A stretch of DNA of 64,000 bases from Paenibacillus sp. BSR1-1 (GTDB taxonomy: Bacteria; Bacillota; Bacilli; Bacillales; Cytobacillaceae). The notes beneath the pieces were generated by a model. It searched no databases. It worked only from the letters and a program-made list of their open reading frames with translations, and had not been told where the DNA came from. Positions within the stretch are counted from its first letter, which is position 1. Each line of letters opens with the position of its first letter. Of the stretch, positions 58,567-64,000 are shown in pieces. Location: positions 40,558 through 104,557 of the forward strand of contig NZ_JAQMWQ010000020.1 in the NCBI RefSeq assembly GCF_030403775.1, read 5' to 3'. Made by a program: the position numbers and the translations under genes.

Positions 58567-59466
58567 ATGAATTTCAGTTGGTTATTTGGGCTAGTAATTT
58601 TATCTCAACAAATGAATGTGCCAGGAAGTTTAGTAATCACTAACAACAGTCAACCTATACCAGTTCACACCCCAACTTACTTTTCGATGAACTTTCCTAT
58701 ATTACCCATTTTGGATACTGAAAAGTTAAATAAATTTATGGATGAAATAGATCTGTATGTTACTAAAAATCCTAAAAATGCAATTATTGATAAAAACGGA
58801 AATATTATACCAGAACAAGTCGGTTACCGTTTAAACCGCCAAGTTTTCACAGAAAATATTTTTTCTTATTATTTTAATAATGGTTCCTCTAATTTAGAAG
58901 TACCCTTAGCAGCCATTTATCCAAGGGTTGACAGTGAATTACTTGGAAATATTCGAGGTGAAAAAATTGGGGAATATATAACATTCTTCAATTCGAATAA
59001 CAAGGAAAGAAATAACAATATATATCTTGCTGCAAACGCCATTAATAATTTCGTGCTTTTTCCAGGAGAAATATTTTCCTTTAATAATGTTGTTGGAGAA
59101 AGAACAGCAGGAAAAGGATATATGCCTGCTACTGTTATCGTTAAAGGGGAATATTCAGAAGACTTTGGCGGTGGAATTTGTCAAGTCTCATCTACCCTTT
59201 TTAATGCAGTAGATAATGCAGGTTTAAAAGTAGTTAAGCGTTATTCACATAGTAGAGAGGTTTCATACGTTCCACCAAAGCGGGATGCCACTGTTAGTTG
59301 GAATGGTCCAGATTTAATTTTTAAAAATGAATACAAACAACCTATACTCATTCTCGCAAAATCGTTAGAAAACAAATTAAAAGTTGAAATCTATTCTTCA
59401 GATGTAATTACTTATTCGCCTAAAAAAGTACCGTATCTTCCATATCAAAAACATCCCCCAAAGTAA
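58567..59466 (+). CDS. VanW family protein
   Basis: 299 residues with a hydrophobic N-terminus. The VanW domain lies at about 140-250: 'NNNIYLAANAINNFVLFPGE', 'GRTAGKGY'-like 'GERTAGKGYMPATVIV', 'GGGICQVSSTLFNAVDNAGL' and 'RYSHSREVSYVPPKRDATVS'. VanW is found in some vancomycin-resistance clusters and in many spore formers, with unknown role at the envelope. AAGGAGGTATTAAGCAT precedes the ATG. Confidence 0.9.
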   Translation: MNFSWLFGLVILSQQMNVPGSLVITNNSQPIPVHTPTYFSMNFPILPILDTEKLNKFMDEIDLYVTKNPKNAIIDKNGNIIPEQVGYRLNRQVFTENIFSYYFNNGSSNLEVPLAAIYPRVDSELLGNIRGEKIGEYITFFNSNNKERNNNIYLAANAINNFVLFPGEIFSFNNVVGERTAGKGYMPATVIVKGEYSEDFGGGICQVSSTLFNAVDNAGLKVVKRYSHSREVSYVPPKRDATVSWNGPDLIFKNEYKQPILILAKSLENKLKVEIYSSDVITYSPKKVPYLPYQKHPPK

Positions 59467-59485
59467 ATACTTTGGGGATTTTTCA
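59453..59485 (+). terminator. Terminator of the VanW gene
   Basis: ATCCCCCAAAGTA / TACTTTGGGGAT overlaps the stop codon and is followed by a T-run. Confidence 0.8.
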
Positions 59486-59651
59486 TTTTTCATTAACCTG
59501 ACCGTTGGCACAATAACAAAAAGGTTTTGATACAGTGAGCCCGTATTTTCGTTAACACGAAATCAAAATGTAAATATTATGTCACAGTAATATCGTTGTA
59601 GTTAGGTATTTTAAATTATAAACTATTTTTACTATCTGAGGAGTGATTAAG

Positions 59652-59963
59652 TTGAAAACAGTATTGGTGAATAAACTAAAATTCAAGAAAAATTTATCGA
59701 TGATTGAGCAATTTGCAATCAAAGATTTCCTGTTCCAATGGGTTGGTCAACCAACTGAAGGATTAGATGATTTTCTACCACTGGATTACACTGATGATGT
59801 CTTTGCTAAGTTGGAGGCAAAACAGGAATCATCTTTCCTTATCAATGGGGATGAACATTTTAGATATGTAACAATAACAGAAGATAATCAAATTGTAATA
59901 GGCTATTTAGATTCGAATAAGGAGTTAAAGCATAGAATTATTTCTCTGGATGAGATTAATTAG
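59652..59963 (+). CDS. Protein of unknown function
   Basis: 103 residues, acidic, soluble: 'FAIKDFLFQWVGQPTEGLDD' and 'EHFRYVTITEDNQIVIGYLD'. A TTG start behind GAGGAGTGATTAAG is chosen over an in-frame GTG that overlaps it. No family recognised. Confidence 0.65.
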   Translation: MKTVLVNKLKFKKNLSMIEQFAIKDFLFQWVGQPTEGLDDFLPLDYTDDVFAKLEAKQESSFLINGDEHFRYVTITEDNQIVIGYLDSNKELKHRIISLDEIN

Positions 59964-60222
59964 GTAAGCACTTTTTGGTACTTGCCTCTATAATTTTCCG
60001 CTCTCAATTTTATTTTTCATGATCCTAGGAATGTTGGATTCACCTAAACTGAACAAAGAGAGAATGTTAAACTAGTGTAAATTAATAGTTGTGACTTGAA
60101 ATCATTAAATTATTAAGACTATACTTCCAAATAGAGAGACATCACATTTTTTCTCCTCTTTAGAAAGCTGAGCTGTGTGTCCTTGAATACAAACCAAGGA
60201 GCAAATGAAGGGAATTGAAAAC

Positions 60223-61020
60223 ATGAACGAACACATCATAGCTTTTATTTTGGGAATAGTGGAGGGATTGACAGAATATCTCCCTGTTTCTTCTACAGGT
60301 CACTTGATATTAGTAGGAAGTTTGTTAGGATTTACCGGACAAAAGGCGAATACTTTTGAGGTCATAATACAACTTGGATCGATGCTTGCTATTTTAGTCT
60401 TATATTGGAAAAGATATCTTTCACTATTAAATTTCAAAACGATTGGAAAACCAGAGAAGAAATTAGATGTTGTACATATCATATTAGGAGTCATTCCGGC
60501 TGCTTTGGCGGGGCTGTTGCTGCATGATTTCATTAAAACACAGCTTTTTTCACCCAAGGTTGTCGTTGTCAGCCTTGTTGCTGGAGCGATTTTGATGATT
60601 TTTGCAGAAAAAAAACACAGAGTCTTCACTGCTGACAATGTGGATGAATTGAGCTATAAACAAGCTTTAACCATTGGGCTATTTCAATGCTTGGCGGTTA
60701 TCCCTGGTTTTTCCCGTGCTGGATCGACGATATCAGGCGGGTTGCTAGCCGGCGCCAATCATAAAACAGCCGCTGAATTTTCCTTTTTAATTGCCCTTCC
60801 GATTATGGTTGGGGCAACAGGTTTGGATTTTATAAAGAATTTAGACATATTACAGGCAAGCGACTTTCCATTGTTCGCTATTGGCTTTATCACAGCCTTT
60901 GTGGTAGCCATGTTTGTAGCCGTCCTGTTTCTTAAAATTTTAGGGAAAATCGGCCTAACGGTTTTTGCTTATTACCGAATCGTCTTGGCCGCCCTATTCT
61001 ATATTTTTGTCATTCTATAG
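60223..61020 (+). CDS. uppP: Undecaprenyl-diphosphatase
   Basis: 265 residues, eight membrane spans, of the BacA/UppP type: 'GIVEGLTEYLPVSSTGHLIL' (catalytic Glu and Ser region) and 'IPGFSRAGSTISGGLLAG' (second active-site motif). It recycles the lipid carrier for wall synthesis and can give bacitracin tolerance. The ATG at 60223 gives the usual N-terminus; an ATG at 60205 close behind AAGGAG is possible. Confidence 0.95.
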   Translation: MNEHIIAFILGIVEGLTEYLPVSSTGHLILVGSLLGFTGQKANTFEVIIQLGSMLAILVLYWKRYLSLLNFKTIGKPEKKLDVVHIILGVIPAALAGLLLHDFIKTQLFSPKVVVVSLVAGAILMIFAEKKHRVFTADNVDELSYKQALTIGLFQCLAVIPGFSRAGSTISGGLLAGANHKTAAEFSFLIALPIMVGATGLDFIKNLDILQASDFPLFAIGFITAFVVAMFVAVLFLKILGKIGLTVFAYYRIVLAALFYIFVIL

Positions 61021-61040
61021 GATAGAAAGTTGAAGTAAGC

Positions 61041-61078
61041 CAGTCCCTGCGCATTAAGGGGGACTGTTTTTTTTTTTC
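61041..61078 (+). terminator. Terminator of uppP
   Basis: CAGTCCC / GGGGGACTG followed by a long T-run. Confidence 0.85.
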
Positions 61079-61109
61079 TAATTATGGACATTAAATTTTA
61101 ATATAAATC

Positions 61110-61232
61110 GATTGAGCAGCCTTTATATCGGGTTCCTTAAGCGTTAACCTTATGGAGAAGTACATGGGAAAAAGGGAAAGGCTTTATCCGTAAAGCGGGG
61201 ACGTAGGAGGATCGGTTTTCATTGGCATGGTG
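61110..61232 (+). pseudogene. feoB fragment
   Basis: About 120 bp matches feoB positions 50921-51041 at high identity (for example AAGCGTTAACCTTATGGAGA), with a short deletion and scattered changes. It has no start or frame continuity and lies in the uppP spacer. Confidence 0.9.
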
Positions 61233-61298
61233 CCTTTGTAAATTTGAGATACTTTTTGTCCCAATAATTTCATATGTAATACTGAAGGAGGTATTACT

Positions 61299-61580
61299 AT
61301 GAAAAAATTATTAATCGCTAATATATTGTTAATGGCCAGCTTACTATATGTTGTATTTCGTGTCACCCACAAAACATTGTATCTATATAAACTCTCTGTT
61401 AATGCTGAAAATCCGGTTAGTATTCATTGGAATTCCATCACTATTGATACTGGATTTATCCAAGATAAATTTGGTCATTCCATGCCCGGCTCTATTTACT
61501 TTATTTGGATGACTCCCATTTATATATTTGTTTTAGTGGCAATAATTCTTACCTTATTGGCGTTCAAAAAGAAAAAGTAA
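61299..61580 (+). CDS. Small membrane protein of unknown function
   Basis: 93 residues with an N-terminal and a C-terminal membrane helix and an external loop between. GAAGGAGGTATTACT precedes the ATG. The tail is 'FKKKK'. No family recognised. Confidence 0.7.
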   Translation: MKKLLIANILLMASLLYVVFRVTHKTLYLYKLSVNAENPVSIHWNSITIDTGFIQDKFGHSMPGSIYFIWMTPIYIFVLVAIILTLLAFKKKK

Positions 61581-61679
61581 AACTAAATAGCTTTTTTATG
61601 TTTTTATGAGTAACTTATCCAATCCTTTTCGATATATCAGCATAGTATGTAATATTACTATGACTAAGAAGGGACTATT

Positions 61680-61823
61680 ATGAAGTTTACAAAAAGCTTT
61701 ATTAAAATAGGGATAGGTTCGAATCTTGTGGTTTTTCTTGCTATGATGCTTTTACCTGCATTTCTTGTTTCAGACCAGTTAGATGTCTTTGAGAGAGTTA
61801 TTTCCTATATTTCAGAAAAATAA
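61680..61823 (+). CDS. Small membrane peptide of unknown function
   Basis: 47 residues: MKFTKSFIKIGIGSNLVVFL, then AMMLLPAFLVSDQLDVFERV and ISYISEK. One membrane helix. AGAAGGGACTATT precedes the ATG and a hairpin follows at 61825, so it is probably real. Confidence 0.6.
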   Translation: MKFTKSFIKIGIGSNLVVFLAMMLLPAFLVSDQLDVFERVISYISEK

Positions 61824-61824
61824 A

Positions 61825-61850
61825 GCTGCCTATCATAGGCAACTTTTTAT
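61825..61850 (+). terminator. Terminator after the 47-residue peptide
   Basis: TGCCTA / TAGGCA hairpin followed by a T-run. Confidence 0.7.
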
Positions 61851-61927
61851 TTTATAAAGGATTATTTTGGCATTTTTGGACACGATAACAAAAGCGAATA
61901 AACTGTTGGTTGGGGTGAAACTCGCTT

Positions 61928-62389
61928 ATGGCAACTAGGAGGCACAAAAGATTTAATCTCTTTCTAATTTTGATACCATGGTTATCGTTGTTATTTATCG
62001 GAAAACGAAGTATAAAACGTTATTCGTTTGCGGGCGTTTTTATCGTTTTATTTGAGATCCTCAATCATATGTATGGCCACAAGCGGAATTGGTGGAAGTT
62101 TTACGAAAAACGAAAATCATTCCTCAGGGACGAGCTTCCTTTCGCCATCGGACCATATATGCCGTTATCTATGTGGATACTTAAATATTCGTACGGAAAC
62201 TTTAAAAAGTTTGTGCTGCTTAACGTGATTTCTGATGGACTCTTTGCTTTTCTTTTCGCTGAAATTTTAAAAAAAATGAAAATAGCTCGGCTGAATCGGT
62301 TAAATCATTTTCAGTTTTTTATCTACCTGCATTATAAAGCCTACTTACTATACGGAGGACAGTATTTGTTTGAAAAAATGAAAAGATAA
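61928..62389 (+). CDS. Membrane protein of unknown function (paralogue of 30768)
   Basis: 153 residues with blocks shared with 30768-31244: 'NWWKFYEKRKSFLRDELPFA', 'WILKYSYGNFKKFVLLNVIS' and 'YGGQYLFEKMKR'. GGGGTGAAACTCGCTT precedes the ATG. No family recognised. Confidence 0.75.
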   Translation: MATRRHKRFNLFLILIPWLSLLFIGKRSIKRYSFAGVFIVLFEILNHMYGHKRNWWKFYEKRKSFLRDELPFAIGPYMPLSMWILKYSYGNFKKFVLLNVISDGLFAFLFAEILKKMKIARLNRLNHFQFFIYLHYKAYLLYGGQYLFEKMKR

Positions 62390-62422
62390 AAACGCTTGGA
62401 TTGATTGTCCAAGCGTTTTTCG
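62389..62422. terminator. Bidirectional terminator
   Basis: AAAACGCTTGGA / TCCAAGCGTTTT, perfect 12-bp arms between converging genes. Confidence 0.9.
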
Positions 62423-62424
62423 TG

Positions 62425-63630
62425 TTAGTAAAACCTCTTAAATCCATCAAAATGTTGTTTCCAATAAGCATTGGTTAGATTACTAATGGCAACGCCATTG
62501 TCGCTTGCGTGGATAAATTGGTTGTCGCCAAGGTAGATTCCCATATGGGAGATTCCTGGCTTATATGTATTTTCGAAAAAGACGAGGTCGCCTGGTTTTG
62601 GCTGGGTCACATAGTAAGCACGGCTGTAGTATCCATCAGCGGAATAACGGCCGATCTTCATGCCCGCCTGGTTCGCCACATAATAAATGAACCCGCTGCA
62701 GTCAAATCCGGAGAGAGAGCTGCCGCCCCATACATAAGGCGTTCCGATCAAACTTTTTGCAGTCGAAACCATCTTTGCCGCAAAATCAGTTGGCTGTTGT
62801 GTAGTGGTACTAGGCTGCTGGCCCGATACCTTCAGCTTCTGCCCGACATATATCATGTTAGAGGTCAACCCATTTAGCGACTTCAAATTCTCAACCGTCA
62901 TGTTAAACTGCTCGGCAATTTTTCCAAGCGTATCACCGCTTTTGACGGTATACTCGGAGACGGTTGATGGTGCAGGTGTCGTTGGAGCAGGTGTGGCTGG
63001 CTTCGTTGCCGGTGGTGTCGTCGTGGATGTTTGCGCCGCTGTGACCTTCAGTTTTTGCCCGACATAAATCATGTCAGATTTCAAGTTATTCAATGTTTTT
63101 AACTGGGCAACCGTCATGCCGAATTGCACACCAATTTTACTCAAGCTGTCGCCGCTCTTAACGGTATATTCGCTGGTTGTCGTGGTGGACGTCTGCGGCA
63201 CTGGTGCAGGTGTCGGTGATGGTGTGGCTGGCTTCGGTGCAGCCGTTGTTTGTTTCGGAGCCGAAACCTTCAGGACTTGTCCAACATAAATGATATTGCT
63301 ATCCAGGTTGTTCCATTGCTTCAGCTCACCGACCGTGACGTTATAACGGTTGGCGATTTTAATGAGAGCGTCGCCTTTGACTACGGTGTAAGTGGTCGTC
63401 TGTGGTGCCTGGGGCTCAGCGGAAATGATGAGAGTTTGATTTTCATAGATATTATCAGATTTCAGGCCGTTCAGAGTCTTGATATCTTGAACACTCGTAT
63501 TATACTTCGAGGCAATTTTTGATAAGGTGTCACCTTTTTGAACTTTGTATGTATCGGCGAGGGCGGATCCAGCAAAAAGCGTCGAAAAAAGCGCTGCTGT
63601 CGACAGCGTACGAATAATCGTTTTCTTCAT
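62425..63630 (-). CDS. LysM / NlpC-P60 D,L-endopeptidase
   Basis: 401 residues: a signal peptide (to about 25), four LysM modules (about 27-70, 80-123, 155-198, 227-270; each with a 'Y.V..GD.L.KI' opening) joined by Pro/Thr/Ala linkers, and a C-terminal NlpC/P60 domain with catalytic Cys in 'SGFDCSGFIYYV' and His in 'ISHMGIYLGD'. It resembles LytF/LytE/CwlS, which split cells by cutting gamma-D-Glu-DAP links. AGAGGTGA lies upstream of the ATG. Confidence 0.95.
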   Translation of the reverse strand: MKKTIIRTLSTAALFSTLFAGSALADTYKVQKGDTLSKIASKYNTSVQDIKTLNGLKSDNIYENQTLIISAEPQAPQTTTYTVVKGDALIKIANRYNVTVGELKQWNNLDSNIIYVGQVLKVSAPKQTTAAPKPATPSPTPAPVPQTSTTTTSEYTVKSGDSLSKIGVQFGMTVAQLKTLNNLKSDMIYVGQKLKVTAAQTSTTTPPATKPATPAPTTPAPSTVSEYTVKSGDTLGKIAEQFNMTVENLKSLNGLTSNMIYVGQKLKVSGQQPSTTTQQPTDFAAKMVSTAKSLIGTPYVWGGSSLSGFDCSGFIYYVANQAGMKIGRYSADGYYSRAYYVTQPKPGDLVFFENTYKPGISHMGIYLGDNQFIHASDNGVAISNLTNAYWKQHFDGFKRFY

Positions 63631-63732
63631 CTTGTAAAAATCACCTCTTTATCCCTTTTTTCTTAATATTTTACCATAGTTTTCTAGTATTTCGGGAAAA
63701 ATTTGCTAAAAAGTGGCGCTAAAGATGGATTT

Positions 63733-63825
63733 TTGCGGAAATAATAGAGTTATTTGCGGAATTCTAGTTCTGTACGGCGGAATCCCTGTCCTGATTTGCG
63801 GAATCAAATTAAAATTTCGCGGAAT
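63733..63825. repeat. 21-bp phased array of GCGGAA (5 copies)
   Basis: GCGGAA occurs at 63734, 63755, 63776, 63797 and 63818, exactly 21 bp apart, usually as TTGCGGAAT. It lies upstream of the LysM hydrolase gene. The plus-strand frame through it stays open to near the window end without a ribosome site. Confidence 0.88.
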
Positions 63826-63942
63826 TCAGTCAAGTCCTGATTATTGTGTAAAATCAAAAGCAATTGTTTTCAGCTCTACCTTTTATGATCTTTATCCATA
63901 CCCTTTCATTTTTTTGGGCGAAACTTCCATGGCTTTTTATCT

Positions 63943-64000
63943 ACATATCCGGGAAGGGCTGTCAAAGGCTTTTCACTTTGACAGCCCTTCCCGGATATGT
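63943..64000. repeat. Long perfect inverted repeat at the window edge
   Basis: Two 24-bp arms (63943-63966 and 63977-64000) pair without mismatch around a 10-base loop. The GGGCTGTCAAA core resembles other terminator hairpins of this genome, but the stem is about twice their length and may extend past the window. Confidence 0.85.

Overview
The window reads as chromosomal DNA of an AT-rich, endospore-forming Bacillaceae (Bacillus/Neobacillus type). This rests on Gram-positive style ribosome binding sites (AGGAGG variants, with frequent TTG and GTG starts), on spore genes (a GerAB-type germinant receptor subunit, a GerPA/GerPF-like protein, a SASP-like peptide), and on close relatives of Bacillus genes such as paiA, fra, mqo, ssu and blaI/blaR1. 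No rRNA, tRNA, CRISPR array or intact transposon was seen.

Layout. 0-10 kb: a DUF3231 gene, a YdeI/frataxin-like pair, an M50 protease, malate:quinone oxidoreductase, two spore proteins, and an aldo/keto reductase - NUDIX - AraC cluster. 10-22 kb: small membrane proteins, an ECF vitamin-uptake S component, a PrmC-related methyltransferase, cutC, a TetR / DHA2 efflux / SDR unit, a Ktr-type potassium channel, a LysE exporter, a CBS protein and a quinone reductase. 22.4-29.1 kb: a beta-lactam response cassette (blaI, blaR1, a class B PBP and a class A beta-lactamase) with BlaI-type operators at each transcription unit; it lies between two complementary fragments of an EamA transporter gene whose intact paralogue follows at 29.5 kb. 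30-33 kb: membrane proteins, a second DUF3231 gene and the 5' stub of a group II intron just after a terminator. 33-40 kb: a sulfonate-use operon ssuBACED, a tandem-repeat gene encoding an Arg-Gly-Thr-Gly polymer, and a Fsr-like exporter. 40-49 kb: small genes, paiA/marR, a beta-helix protein, an NlpC/P60 hydrolase, a third DUF3231 gene and a metallopeptidase-like protein. 49-51.7 kb: feoA-feoB plus a Cys-rich partner behind a Fur box. 51.7-58.3 kb: a two-component system divergent from a five-gene envelope/lipid operon. 58.5-64 kb: VanW, UppP, small membrane proteins and a LysM/NlpC endopeptidase.

How genes work together. The bla cassette joins drug destruction (beta-lactamase) and a replacement transpeptidase under one sensor, a logic like that of staphylococcal mec/bla. 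The ssu genes form a complete uptake, FMN reduction and desulfonation pathway. The glycosyltransferase - VTT - deacetylase - DedA - COG4705 operon faces a sensor kinase/OmpR regulator and may build or move a modified glycolipid or wall precursor; uppP and vanW lie nearby.

Non-genic structure is the most unusual part. Four intergenic arrays repeat a short motif at exactly 21-bp steps, each with its own motif. A ~330-bp dispersed element occurs twice (12.84 and 41.75 kb), carrying AATCAAACG-type palindromes. The three DUF3231 paralogues share a promoter of identical geometry. Dead fragments of EamA, feoB and DUF3231 genes show active local duplication and decay.
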